Shown here: positions 39,238-49,787 of the stretch, piece by piece | Numbering within the stretch: the first letter of the stretch is position 1 | Layout: every line of letters begins with the position of its first letter | Origin: Tridacna crocea | Taxonomy: Eukaryota; Mollusca; Bivalvia; Cardiida; Cardiidae | DNA length: 64,000 nucleotides | Assembly: GCA_943736015.1 (NCBI GenBank) | Contig: OX031062.1 | Coordinates: 51,324,962 to 51,388,961, forward strand | Direction of reading: 5' to 3' | Position numbers and translations under genes: made by a program | Notes under the pieces: model-generated | Databases searched by the model: none | What the model saw: the letters and a program-made list of their open reading frames with translations, nothing else | What the model was told of the DNA's origin: nothing

Positions 39238-39466
39238 TTAACCCTTTACCCCATAAGGCATTTCTATGGTATCTCTAATTGACCCTAAATTACAGCAAGG
39301 ATGAAGCCGTTTCTTGTGTGTATATGACACCTTTTGATAGCATAGAAAACATTGTGACAAAAGGTGAAATTGCTCGTCACGAGCAATTTCACCTTTTGTC
39401 ACAATGTTTTCAAAAGGCTCCTACAAGCAATGCGTAGAAACGAGTACCTATGGAGTAAAGGTTTAA
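39238..39466 (+). mobile_element. Family A3 MITE, complete 229 bp
   Basis: TTAACCCTTTACCCCATAAG to GGAGTAAAGGTTTAA. The hairpin is GTGACAAAAGGTGAAATTGC with a perfect complement around CTCGTCACGAG. Flanks (CATTTCTATGGTATCTC, CAGCAAGGATGAAG) are unlike A1 and A2; two more copies are at 46550 and 53171. Confidence 0.9.
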
Positions 39467-39720
39467 TAACGGCTCAGAAGCGCATTCCAAAACACTTGAG
39501 CGTAATGGTCGTATACTTAAGAACGGGATGTAATACAGTATGGGTTCTTTGAATCAGAGTTAAGAGCTGATGTAGAAATAACTACAGTCCTCAGGCTGCC
39601 GTGAAAAAAACACCAACAAACAGCTACTATCTAATCTGTTCCTGCTGTGATTATATACATTTATATATACCCTTTACCAAATACATGTAATCCAGTATTT
39701 TAAAGTTATCGCACCCCAGT

Positions 39721-39902
39721 GGGATTCGTGTAACATCGCCTTTTATCGCCAGAATCGTATGAATTCGGCTATGGTTGGGGTAGTCCCAAATCGATGCAGG
39801 GAACATCGTGTATTGGCCGATCGATTACGGATTACCTGTGTCTTAGCCGAATACATTCGGTTTTTTTTTTGGCGACGAAAGGCGATGTTACACGAATCCC
39901 GT
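39721..39902. mobile_element. TIR element of about 180 bp (unclassified MITE)
   Basis: Left end GGGATTCGTGTAACATCGCC and right end GGCGATGTTACACGAATCCC are exact inverses over 20 bp, with a further imperfect 10 bp. The interior has CGATGCAGGG and CCGATCGATTACGG with no other symmetry. No unambiguous target duplication. Confidence 0.8.
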
Positions 39903-39944
39903 CAGGGCGCTACCTCACAACCACGGGCATTTGTTTGTTTGAAT

Positions 39945-40180
39945 AGTATTCTACGCTGCTTTCAACATCATTTTAGTCATATAGCGGCGACAGTTCACTA
40001 CGTTTCATGGTTTCACTTTCCTTCATAAGTTCCTCAGTTTCACCTGTTCTAGGCTAGGCTCTGTAGACTCTGAAGTGTCTTGCCAAAGGACATTTCTGTG
40101 AAAAAACAGTGGAGCCAGTGAAGCTCGAACCCGGGACCCCCAGATCACGAGATTACCACTGAGCCACACTGGACCTAACC
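39945..40180 (-). mobile_element. tRNA-derived SINE
   Basis: On the minus strand from about 40176 the head reads TGGCTCAGTGG (A box) and GGGTTCGAGCTTC (B box), spaced as in a tRNA gene. The body on the other side holds TTTCACCTGTTCTAGGC, CTGAAGTGTCTTGCC and TTTCAACATCATTTTAGTC. The head is not a functional tRNA: the anticodon stem does not pair well. Confidence 0.7.
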
Positions 40181-40189
40181 ACGGACATA

Positions 40190-40290
40190 GGCTTTTGTAA
40201 ACAGTTTTGTAAAAAGAGAAGATGCTGAAAAATTAGCACTTTTGTCCGTATTTTCACATTTTTTTTCTACACTTTTAGACCAGGTAATCT
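40190..40290. repeat. Degenerate family A hairpin
   Basis: GTAAAAAGAGAAGATGCTG, AAAAATTAGCACTTTTG and TTTTCTACACTTT. Confidence 0.35.
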
Positions 40291-40714
40291 ATTATATTGT
40301 TCTTCATATTTTATTAGCATTTTAAGTCATAACCAGTTGAAATTTACTCTTCGCTGCAATTGGGCCTTTAACAGTCGGTTTATTTTGCGTGAACGAAAAT
40401 ATACAAAACTTGTATCCTTGTGTAGCACTACTAATACTTATGAAGGAAAATGTATTAACACTTGAAAACGGTGATAAGGAGATTATAACGTAATCGAATT
40501 CAGTGACTAGATGTCTAGAAGTGTATATAAATAATTTTTTTCCAACACAGTTTATTAAACTATTTCTCAGTTAACATAAATAATTCATTATTCTTTATCG
40601 GTTTCATTTCAATTCAGACTTAATTGTCTAAAAAACCACACATAAACCTTTTCGGCGCCATTTGTGCAAAACTAGGGCCTTGGCTGACGACAGAGATCAG
40701 AATCTAAGGCTGAT

Positions 40715-40790
40715 GCGGTCGGCATAGATCAAGATCAGACTGCACAGAAGTGCAGTCTGATCTTGATCTATGCCGCCCGCATGTCTTGTA
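40715..40790. repeat. Family B hairpin with GGCATAG/CTATGCC stem
   Basis: CGGCATAGATCAAGATCAGAC and GTCTGATCTTGATCTATGCCG pair perfectly; the loop is only AGAA. The stem base differs from the family (AGTGTAG/CTACACT) in both arms. Confidence 0.8.
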
Positions 40791-41079
40791 TAGCCTTTAA
40801 GAAAAAAAATCTTTCTGAGCTTCAGCAAGTTGTAGTCTCAGCCGACGAAGAGGTCGAGCGTACATATTCAGCGCCGATGGGGTTAAAATTCCATTGTGTG
40901 TACTCCTGATCGTTTAAAGGATTCTTCAAAGCATGTTTTGAATATGAGTTTGCTTAAAAGATCATAAAAATGAAGATTAATATATAAAGTAAGAGTTTTT
41001 CCTGCCTTCCAGCAAATTATTAATATTTATGACAACCATTAGGTTAATTGATCTACAACACAAACTACAAGTCAATCAA

Positions 41080-41144
41080 TCAATTACTAATGATTGATTG
41101 ATTGATTGATTGATTATTTTGACTGATTGATTGATTGATTGATT

Positions 41145-41175
<31 letters not shown>

Positions 41176-41185
41176 CTGATTAATT
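41080..41185. repeat. (ATTG)n microsatellite with TTTTG spacers
   Basis: GATTGATTGATT blocks separated by ATTTTGA at regular spacing, giving a higher-order repeat. Confidence 0.9.
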
Positions 41186-41231
41186 GAACGAACGATCGAT
41201 CGATCGGTCGGCTGGTCGGTTGATTGATTTG

Positions 41232-41307
41232 CCTCCCTCCCTCTCCCTATCTGTCCCTCTCTCTCGCAATCCCTCTCTCCCTCCTTCCCTCTCTCCCTCC
41301 TTCCTTC

Positions 41308-41406
<99 letters not shown>

Positions 41407-41407
41407 T
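41232..41407. repeat. (CT)n and (CTGT)n microsatellite
   Basis: CCCTCTCTCC blocks, then CTGTCTGTCTGT, then a long CT tract. Open frames here are Ser/Leu or Arg/Glu repeats. Confidence 0.95.
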
Positions 41408-41759
41408 TAAAAAAAAGTTCAGAAGTAGTTGATTGCTCGTATTACCAATCAGAACTGCTTGCTTTACTGTTTCCTCTAAACAAATCCTTTTGCCAGAAAT
41501 ACTTAACAAAAATAAAGCTGGTATGTTCGGAAAATCTTCTATTCGTATAGATCGGAATTTCCCCGTAAGTGAATCCGTTGTAAGTTAATCCTTTGCATCA
41601 ATGAGGTCTGTTAAAATGATTAATGTCTGTATGAAATTCCCTGGAAAATGTGCCCTGGCGAGGAAACAGAATTTCCTCTGAGGGATAAATACGTGAAAAT
41701 TTCATGGAATGAACAGCTGCCAAACAGCCTATGCTTTGCATTTTTTGTATAAAAGTTTA

Positions 41760-41846
41760 GGTAGTAAAAAGGTGGCCATTGCTATTTTCAATTTGTTCAG
41801 GCTTTTTTCTCAGGTTCTCAGGAGGGATTGTATGGTAATGGGTTAA
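41760..41846 (-). repeat. Family A right-end fragment
   Basis: TTCAGGCTTTTTTCTCAGG to GTATGGTAATGGGTTAA. Confidence 0.6.
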
Positions 41847-42226
41847 GTACATGTCTGCAGAAATAACAGAGATACTGCAACATGTCAACGTTTTTGTAAC
41901 GACGACGTAAACGGCGATTACGACGCCAGAGCTAGGACAATGCCTCGTTTTCTCCAAAAAAAAAAACAAACGAGCTAAAAACGGAATAAGAATGAAAATT
42001 GTAAAGATTGGTGAATACGTGGCCTGTTTATTGGCGTACTGATCCAATATATTTCCTTTGCAATCTAAGGAGTAACTAGCAAGCTAGGGTAGCATAACCA
42101 TGCAGCAGAGAGAACGCAACCTATCAAACACCATCTTGCAAATTTATCTAACAGTCACTAATTTTTTATCGTCACCAGGTGAGACTGTACTCTTCATCGA
42201 GAAAGTAATTATGCAACCTATAAAAT

Positions 42227-42272
42227 GAGCCATGCTCTGTGAAATGGGGGCTTAATGCATCAGCCTGGTTTA
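42227..42272 (+). repeat. Family E terminal fragment
   Basis: GAGCCATGCTCTGTGAAATG and GGGGGCTTAATGCATCAGCC: the left end only. Confidence 0.65.
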
Positions 42273-42290
42273 AAACATTTTTTGCTTTTG

Positions 42291-42520
42291 TTAACGCATT
42301 ACCAAACGACAAAATTTTAGGTATGTCCAAATTGAAAGCATTTTCAGACGAAAAAATAAAAGTGACTGCAAATTTGATTTTTTTTTCTGTGAAGGCTAGA
42401 AAACATTGTGGGAAAAGGAGAAAATGCTGGTTACCAGCATTTTCTCCTTTTCTCACGTTGTTTTCTATAGGATTCTTTCTCAGGGTCGTCAAAAGTAGGG
42501 ATTGTGTGGTAATGGGCTAA
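42291..42520 (-). mobile_element. Family A MITE, complete 230 bp
   Basis: TTAACGCATTACCAAAC to GGTAATGGGCTAA. Stem GTGGGAAAAGG against CCTTTTCTCACG. Confidence 0.85.
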
Positions 42521-42649
42521 ATATTCTGCGTCTCCAAGGACCAGTTTTCCTCAGAATTCAAAGAGTTGTAAGACAGTAATACATGTTATAGACCCGTAGA
42601 TATATAAATACGACAAAGTTGCTTAGTATAATTCATCACCATTTGCCAT

Positions 42650-42847
42650 CCTCTTAGAAAAGGGGGCATTAATGCATCTGCGTACAGTATCGAACCAGAT
42701 CAGCCTGCACACTTCGCTTTTGGACAATTCTCTGTCTGTCCAAGGACCAGTCTACCTAATGATTGAGTCGATTATTCATATAAAATGGCAGGTACGGGTC
42801 CATAATTATGTGATGACTTGACTGGTACCATGTATCAAGGAGATGCT
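42650..42847 (+). mobile_element. Family E MITE, hairpin partly deleted
   Basis: AAAAGGGGGCATTAATGCATC, CGAACCAGATCAGCCTGC, then the right stem is lost (CACTTCGCTTTTGGAC). The body continues ACGGGTCCATAATTATGTG and CTTGACTGGTACCATG. Confidence 0.65.
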
Positions 42848-43077
42848 TTAACTCTTTCCCAAACAAGCCCTGGTTTTTACGTGTCTGCAGTAAAAGTCTA
42901 TTGAAAACACTGTGGGAAAAGGAGAAACTGCTCGTAACGAGCAATTTCTACTTTTCCCACAGTGTTTTCTAACCTTTTTTTGAGAACTTTCTGCCATTTT
43001 CACCAAATCTGAAATTGTTGTCTGCAAACTCATTTGGTTTGAAAGAGTCCCAAATTTGTCGTTTGGGAAAGCGTTAA
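42848..43077 (+). mobile_element. Family A2 MITE, complete 230 bp
   Basis: TTAACTCTTTCCCAAAC to TTTGGGAAAGCGTTAA. Hairpin GAGAAACTGCTCGTAAC against GAGCAATTTCTAC. The whole copy aligns with 29988-30215. Confidence 0.85.
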
Positions 43078-43220
43078 GCCCCATTTTAATTGCTTTCTGA
43101 GAATATAACTGATCCTTGCGCCATGATGCAAGTACAGATTTATGCAAAAGTTGGTCAATTCCATAAAGGTACATGTATCGAATCAAGAACTCTGTGGTCT
43201 GTATATTTACCAAGCATGCT

Positions 43221-43385
43221 ATAGAACATTCTTAGTCTCATACTCAAGAATTTTCCAATATTGAAAGTAATACAACTTCTCACTGGCTATAGGCAAATGG
43301 TTCAGCCAATCAGAAGTTGTGTTACTTTTGAAATTTAGAATTAGACAAAACAGAAAAACGATCTTGAGAATGGTTTGTGAGTAAG
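43221..43385. mobile_element. Family C MITE
   Basis: AGAACATTCTTAGTCTC, hairpin CACTGGCTATAGGCAAATGG with CAGCCAATCAGAAG, then CTTGAGAATGGTTTGTGAG. Outer ends decayed. Confidence 0.7.
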
Positions 43386-43404
43386 TGGCTCCCCCAAGCA
43401 GTAC

Positions 43405-43610
43405 TTAAATCTTGGTCAAACGAGAAAGTTTTGGACTTGACCAAATTGAAAGAACATGCAGACGACAATACAAATACAGTTATAACTTGTATGATAATTT
43501 CTTTCAGTTATAGGGTTGAAAACTTTATGGGGAAAGAAGAAAATGCTCCTTTCCAGCATTTTATCCTTTTCAGTTATTTTTAAAAGTCCTTTTCTCCATG
43601 ATAGTTAAAA
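43405..43610 (-). mobile_element. Diverged family A copy
   Basis: TCTTGGTCAAACGAGAAAG, CATGCAGACGACAATAC, hairpin GAAAATGCTCCTTTCCAGCA. Confidence 0.55.
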
Positions 43611-43769
43611 CACAAAACTTTTTTAATTCGAATTTGAAATTCGAAAAGTTCGATTCGATTGGCCGAGATGGTCTGTCTGAAACATACCCAGTCGAGGCCC
43701 GTCTGAGACTTGGCCATCTGAGATGAAAATTTGATTGATTAATGGTTTGATTGACTGGATTAATTAATT

Positions 43770-44015
43770 GCATGGTGTTTAACGCCATTATCAACATAAT
43801 TTCAATTCTATCACGGCGACCAGTGCACCGATCTATACTTTCCAGCGTTTTTTTTTTTTTTTTTGTTGTTGTTGTTGTTTTTTTGTTTTTTGTTTTTTGT
43901 TTTTTTTTGTTACCAGGATTTTTTTTTTTTGTTACCAGAGAGGATGGGACTAGCAACCTCCTGTTCTCAGGTCCTTTCCGCTTACTGCGCTATCGGGCTT
44001 CGGCTGAGACGGAGA
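43770..44015 (-). mobile_element. SINE-like element with poly-T interior
   Basis: GGTGTTTAACGCCATTATCAAC, TCTATCACGGCGACCAGTGC match the SINE body at 30841. After a T-rich tract (43847-43930), GACTAGCAACCTCCTGTTC and TTACTGCGCTATCGGGC suggest a worn tRNA-like head. Confidence 0.5.
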
Positions 44016-44336
44016 GAGAAATTTGGGAAAGATCTTTCTCGGAGTGAAGAATTTATACAAGTTATATAGCAGATGTAATAAATGCTTGGTTCTAAATCCC
44101 GCTCATTAATTAGGGCACACAAAAAAGCGATTTATGTTAGCTATGCTGACATTGTAGATTAAGATCAGATTGAAAAATACGTGTACATGTATTTTGTTCT
44201 TGGATTAGCTCTTTTAGACACATGTGGTCACTGGGATACGCTGACTAAAAATGTTTTGCGATTAAGAAGTGTACCGAGAACTAACTGCTAGCATTTCACT
44301 TTTCCGCCACTCGACGTGTTTTAAAACTCCTTGCCT

Positions 44337-44602
44337 CTAACTCTTTACCAAACGACAAAATTTTAGCCTGGTCCAAATTGAAAGCCTTTGCAGACGACAA
44401 AATTAACCTGTCCCAAAACTTGAAATTTTTTCTTGGTAGGTAGAAAACATTGTGGAAATCTCTCTCTCTCTCTCCCTCTCTCTCTCTCCCTCTCTCTCTC
44501 TCTTATTTTCTTAAAACTTTTAGGTAAAAGGAGAAGTTGCTCGTAACGTTACGAGCAACTTCTCCTTTTCCCACAGTGTTTTCATTTGAATCGTGTAATT
44601 AA
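44337..44602 (-). mobile_element. Family A variant (A4 hairpin) interrupted by (CT)n
   Basis: TAACTCTTTACCAAACGAC to GTGTAATTAA. After GAAAACATTGTGGAAA a CT tract (44459-44503) splits the left stem. The hairpin that follows is GAGAAGTTGCTCGTAAC and a perfect complement: both arms carry AAGTTGC/GCAACTT. Confidence 0.8.
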
Positions 44603-44784
44603 CTTTCATTCTCAGAGTGAGTTATAAATAAGTACGTATGCTGGAAACTTGTTTCAGGAGGAGGAAATGAACTCAACAGACTTTGCCTTACCTTCACGAG
44701 CAGTTGATTTTTCAGATCTTCCAGTATCATAGATTACTTGTTTGTTTCATTTCGTTTGTTTTGCTTAGTGTATGTCTTTCAGAT

Positions 44785-44925
44785 ATTACACCACCAAGGA
44801 TATTCCACCAAATATCGGACAGTGTAGATCCATGATCCAAGATCAGACTGAGCCATGGCTACATGGAGTCTGACTTTGATCCCAACTATCCCTCTACAGC
44901 ATCTCGTATTTTACCGTAAGCGTTA
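44785..44925 (-). repeat. Degenerate family B MITE
   Basis: TATCGGACAGTGTAGATCC, AGATCAGACTGAGCC, ATGGAGTCTGACTTTGATC. Confidence 0.5.
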
Positions 44926-45168
44926 AAGGGTACATCTTTGGAATGCTCATCAAATGAAATGAAACGAACTTCTCTAGTAAACAAAAAAGAAGTTCAAGAT
45001 GTGTATACTTCTGCTAGAAAAATCATCAAACTTGTTCTGGCCACCTCTTCAAAAAGTAACCAGTCTGTCATATTCACTTAACTGAACCAAAATTTGCCCA
45101 TAAACCAAAAAGGACATGAAATAGTCCAATTCAAATGTTCGAGAGCATAATTATTCTGAAAATGTCCC
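44926..45168. other. Unassigned intronic sequence
   Basis: Nothing recognised: no repeat terminus, hairpin or conserved frame. Confidence 0.5.
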
Positions 45169-45371
45169 TTTAATTCTTCACCACACGACATAATTTTAGG
45201 TTAGCCCAAATTGGAAGCATCTGCAGACGACAAAACTAATGTTACTAAGAAATTGAAATTTGCTTTGGGAAGGGAAGAAAATTACCAGCATTTTCTCCTT
45301 TTCCAACAATGTTTTCAAAAGGCTTCCATCCCAGGGTTGTGAAAACCAGGAATTGTTTGGTAGAGGGTTAA
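45169..45371 (-). mobile_element. Family A MITE, left hairpin arm deleted
   Basis: TTAATTCTTCACCACAC to GGTAGAGGGTTAA. The sequence passes from GGGAAGGGAAGAAAA directly to TTACCAGCATTTTC, so only the right arm remains. Its final TTAA is also the first TTAA of the next copy. Confidence 0.75.
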
Positions 45372-45590
45372 CTCTTTACCTGAAAACATTATTTTGTTCT
45401 CTACTTCCGTAACTGGCAGCATTTGCGGACCAAAAAAAGAAATGGAGCGGTGAAGGTGCTATCCTTAAATATGTATAAAACATTGTGGAGAGAACAGAAG
45501 AAACAAAAATCATGTTACCCATATTTTCTCCTTAATTTACTACGTTTTCAAAAGCATTCATTCTCAAGTTCATTTATCACAGGATATGAT
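45368..45590 (-). mobile_element. Diverged family A copy sharing a TTAA
   Basis: TTAACTCTTTACCTGAA, GCATTTGCGGACCAAAAAAAG, ACATTGTGGAGAGAACAG, then CATATTTTCTCC; right end lost. Confidence 0.6.
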
Positions 45591-45640
45591 AGTTCTTGTC
45601 GATGTAATTTACATGCTTTCACAATTGTATGGAGTGTTTT

Positions 45641-45866
45641 TAGCTCATTATACCAAACGACAAAATTTTAGGTTTGTCCAAATCGAAAGCATTTGCAGAC
45701 GACAAAATAAAAGTGACTGGAAATTTGGAATTTGTTTTGTGAAGGGTAGAAAACATTGTGGGAAAAGAAGAAAATGCTGGTTACCAGCATTTTCTCCTTT
45801 TCCCACAATGCTTTCTAAAAGGCTTCTTTCTCAGGGTCGTCAAAAGATCGTGTGGTAATGGGTTAA
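45641..45866 (-). mobile_element. Family A MITE (type A1)
   Basis: AGCTCATTATACCAAACG to GGTAATGGGTTAA. The inner hairpin is perfect; a small deletion in the right arm (CAAAAGATCGTGTGG). Confidence 0.8.
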
Positions 45867-45975
45867 AGGAACATCTGTCCGTCCATCTGTCCGTCTTTAC
45901 GTAGATCGAATGATTGACTTCTCTAATCTTATAGATACATGGCACCTTGCGGGCGTAGTCGTCTGCCTACGACGG

Positions 45976-46180
45976 TCCTGGCGCCGTATTCACCAACCAT
46001 TCAGAAGAACTTTCTTTTTCCAATTCTTCAAGATTTTCTAACTGTGCAAGTAACACAACTTCTGATTGGCTAAACCAAATGGTTTAGCCAACCAGAAGCT
46101 CTGTTACTTTCACATTGACGAAATTCTGAAGAATAAGACTGAGACTATTCATAAGAATGGTTGGTGAATACGGACCCTGA
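45976..46180. mobile_element. Family C MITE, uninterrupted (about 205 bp)
   Basis: GCGCCGTATTCACCAACC to GGTTGGTGAATACGGACC. The hairpin GATTGGCTAAACCAAATGG pairs with CCA(T/A)..GGTTTAGCCAACC. This gives the undisturbed length for comparison with 4750-5180. Confidence 0.85.
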
Positions 46181-46200
46181 TTTGTCGATTGTTTTGGTAC

Positions 46201-46413
46201 TTAACCCGTTTTAACTACCCTAAAGGAGAAGTCTTTTTAAAACATTGTTGGAAAATGAGAAAATGCTGGTAACCACCATTTCTTCCTTTTCCCACAATTT
46301 TTTCAACCCTATCAAAGAAGTCGGGCTAATTTCAATCATGTTTAAAATTCGTTGTTTTGCAGATAGTTGCAATTTAGAAGAGTCAGAAATTTGTTTGTTT
46401 GGAATAGCGTTAA
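46201..46413 (+). mobile_element. Family A MITE, diverged
   Basis: TTAACCCGTTTTAACTACC to GGAATAGCGTTAA. Stem GTTGGAAAATGAG against CTTCCTTTTCCCAC. Confidence 0.75.
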
Positions 46414-46549
46414 CATCATTTGGACAGTATTTCAATATACGTTCTCCACCAAAAAATGTCCATGAGAAATTTTTCTGTCGCAGATATATATTACATGTAT
46501 TTGTCGAGATAAGCAGTTATCCTTATCCCAGTATAAGGAATTAAACGAC

Positions 46550-46778
46550 TTAACCCTTTACCCCATAAGGCATTTCTATGGTATCTCTGATTGACTCTAA
46601 ATAACAGCAAGGATGAAGCTGTTTCTTATGTGTATATGACACCTTTTGATAGCATAGAAAACATTGTGGAAAAAGGTGAAATTGCTCGTCACGAGCAATT
46701 TCACCTTTTGTCACAATGTTTTCCAAAGGCTCCTGCAAGCAATGCGTAGAAATGAGTATCTATGGAGTATAGGGTTGA
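46550..46778 (+). mobile_element. Family A3 MITE
   Basis: TTAACCCTTTACCCCATAAG to TGGAGTATAGGGTTGA. Closely similar to 39238-39466; stem GTGGAAAAAGG against CCTTTTGTCAC. Confidence 0.85.
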
Positions 46779-46964
46779 TATTTATTTTGCGAAATTTTTA
46801 TATCAAGCACAGTTGTCTGATCTTGACATCGTACGCTCTCTTCTTCCCCATAAATATATTAAATTATAAAAACTCAAAAACAATGTAAATAAATGCCTTC
46901 AAATATAGCAGAGTCTTTCTCTCTCACTGGCAACCAAACAAATTTGGACAGGATAAAAAGAGAT

Positions 46965-47193
46965 TTAACTCTTTACCACACAAGAAAATTTTAGACTGGT
47001 CCAAATTGAAAGCATTTGCAGACGACAAAATAAAGGTGACTGAAGAATTGAAATTTGTTCTGGGAAGGGTAGAAAACACTGTGAGAAAAGGAGAAAAAGC
47101 TGGTTACCAGCATTTTCTCCTTTTCCCACAGTGTTTTCAAAAGGCTTCTTTCTCAGGGGCGTCAAAAGTAGGGACTGTGTGGTAATGGGTTAA
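46965..47193 (-). mobile_element. Family A MITE, complete 229 bp
   Basis: TTAACTCTTTACCACAC to GGTAATGGGTTAA. Stem CACTGTGAG against CCCACAGTG; one mismatch near the loop (AAAAAGCTGG). Confidence 0.85.
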
Positions 47194-47418
47194 CTCTTTT
47201 TTTACTCAACAAAAATTGGAACTTGTCTACATTCAAAGGGACCTTTAATTCAAAATTCACATGGCTCAAATAATTAAAACTTAATTTGGGAAGGTAGAAA
47301 ACATTGCGGGAAAAGGAGAAAATGCTGGTTACCAGCATTTTCTCCTTTTCCCACAATGTTTTCAAAAGCTTTCTCCATCAAGATCGTTAAAACTCGCGAT
47401 TATGTAGTGAAGGGTTAA
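47190..47418 (-). mobile_element. Family A MITE sharing a TTAA with the previous copy
   Basis: TTAACTCTTTTTTTACTC to GTAGTGAAGGGTTAA, again 229 bp. The hairpin is nearly perfect (GCGGGAAAAGG against CCTTTTCCCAC) although the outer arms are diverged. Confidence 0.8.
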
Positions 47419-47699
47419 TTGGTACTAAAGAATCGTTTTTTACAACATGCCCGGGCAAACAATATTTCCATTTTACAACTTACCTCTGGGTCTACCCGGC
47501 TATTTTCAAATTCTTGCGGCATATCGTTTACCGAAATTTTACCCGCATGATATTCAATAATAACAGGGTAAAAGAACTGGCTAACTCAAACAACTTGTAT
47601 TTACGGATTAATTCCCCATTGTGTTCGTGCATTTGTCCGTACTCACGTATTTGGACGCTAAACTAAGCATAGAATTGCTAACCCTGTATATAGTGCTAT

Positions 47700-47905
47700 G
47701 GAGTCCGTTACTGAACGGAAAGTTGTGGACTGTCCCGTACTGAAAGCATCAGTAAATGAGAAAGAAATATGTTATTAGTACAAATGAATCGATTTGATAA
47801 GGTAGAATACAATGTGAGAAAAGGAAAAACTGCTTGCAATAATATTTTCAGAAGCTTTTTTCACAAGGGTCGATCAACCAAGGACTGTTTGGCAAAATAA
47901 TTAAT
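47700..47905 (-). repeat. Degenerate family A copy
   Basis: GTTACTGAACGGAAAGTTG, AATACAATGTGAGAAAAGG, GACTGTTTGGCAAAATAATTAA; right hairpin arm deleted. Confidence 0.5.
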
Positions 47906-47994
47906 AGTTATTTTTATGAAGTAGAAGCTAGACACCGAAGTTGCCTTGATTACAAAAAAAAGTTTTAAAAAAATATCTCGTAAAATTATCGAGC

Positions 47995-48062
47995 AGTGAA
48001 AGTGCAAGATTAGGATGTACATACGGTGCAGTCTGATCTTTATGGAACGCTGATTGAAGAAG
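47995..48062. repeat. Family B right-stem scrap
   Basis: GGTGCAGTCTGATCTTTATGG and AACGCTGATTG. Confidence 0.35.
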
Positions 48063-48124
48063 CATCTAAATGCATGTACGTACACAGCGTTATAACACTT
48101 TTAAGATGACGAAAGAAAAAGACT

Positions 48125-48320
48125 ATGGGAATCTAAAGCAATTACAGAGGACAGATCTAATGTGGCTCAAATGATGGAATTTATCTTCGGAAGGGTATAA
48201 AACATTGTGGTTAAAGGAGAAAATGCTGGTTACCAGCATTTTCTCCTTTCAACACAATGTTTTCAAAATCTTTTCCCTTCAATATCACTAAAACTCGTGA
48301 TTCTTTGGTACAAGGCTAAG
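48125..48320 (-). mobile_element. Family A MITE, diverged left arm
   Basis: GGGTATAAAACATTGTGG, hairpin AAGGAGAAAATGCTGGTTAC with complement, right end TTCTTTGGTACAAGGCTAA. Hairpin far better preserved than the flanks. Confidence 0.7.
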
Positions 48321-49787
48321 GGTGGAAATTGTTCTTTTAACAGCGTTTAACTTTGAAACTGATTAGTCGAGCGTGGTCTTACCTTGAAACTTTAACAAAG
48401 AAATATGGAAGTCTGCAGTAAAATTGCTTCAAAGCATATGTTTTCAACATGTTTTTTGAAAAAACATTTGATTTGTCACCAACTAATCTTCGTCTAAATT
48501 TTGGTGGGTCGATTTTCGTTTATCTATCACCGGTTGCCCATATGGGCGACGCCCCAGAGTTACGGGGGATAGTGCAGTATACAGGACGAAACCCTTTCTA
48601 AGTCACGCCTGGTTCTTTATAAAGTGCTCGGTGTATAGCTCTGTCATACGAAATTAAAGTTTAAAGGGCAAATCAACAAGTTTCTGATATGATTAATTTT
48701 GAAATCTACATCTATCAAATGGCAACCTGGTAATATTGTAATTTGGAAAAAAAATTAGTAAAAGTACTTTTTTTCAATTTATATTTTTGCTTATTAGTTT
48801 TTCTTGCATCGCTTACCTCCCTTACTTATTGTAGCGCACCTTGATCTGTGACGTCATAGGAGCGTTTGTTTCAATATGGACCTTGTTTCAGATAGTGAAA
48901 TGAGCGATATTTAAGACGAAGGAATACACGATTCTAGGCCGGTAAGGCCGTACATGCACCACCAAGTTTTTAATGAAACTTAATAGTTTCTGATGATGTG
49001 GATAAAAGTAAAAATTCGCCCACCAATGGCGAAAATAACGATGTTATGCCGGACTTTTGAACAGCGTGATGAGTATCACGCCTACATGTATTAGGCTACG
49101 GGGCGAACGTCGCTTACAGAAATATTATTCGAATATATGATAAAATTAAGTGTACGGCATAAGCTTTGTTTCACTTGAAGTATTTTCAGTAGATTTACGG
49201 GTGGCATTAATAATAATAATAAAAAAAAAGACGGTTTCAAGACAGTTCCACGACTACACAGTTCCCCGACACTTTTAAAGACACTTCTACACTTTAGTTT
49301 CATGTCAAATAACCGATTTCTTGACTTTTACGACTGATAATCGTGAGATGTTAGTTCTAACTATTTGTTGATGGATTCTATATTTGTACCTTGTAAAGAA
49401 TTCTGTAAACATTGACAGGTACAAAATTTGTTCTCTCATGGGTGAAAGGTTACACAAGATACAATTCAAAATTTGTTCAAAATGATAGTAAGTTGTCAAA
49501 TCATTTTTAAGAGTGAAATGTCTAAGAGAAGAAGTGTACGGGATAAAATCTGTAACATGGGTTTACTGTCACAAACAAACATTACAGAGTAAAGGGGTGA
49601 GATATGCAAATGTTATGTAACCATTTCCTGTATTGTTTCAACTGGCCGGTGATAAACATTTATGACCTTGACTAGGGGTAGCCAGATACTGACTTCACCC
49701 TTTACCATGCAAACCCTAGGTCTAGTTTCCAATACCAAAAGAAAGAGTGTTTGAAGAACAGTGTGGGAAGAAAAAGATGTTTACTGT

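Noticed and set aside
40106..40178. tRNA gene on the minus strand
   Set aside because: A and B box-like motifs are present, but the stems do not pair well and it is joined to a SINE body found elsewhere in the window.
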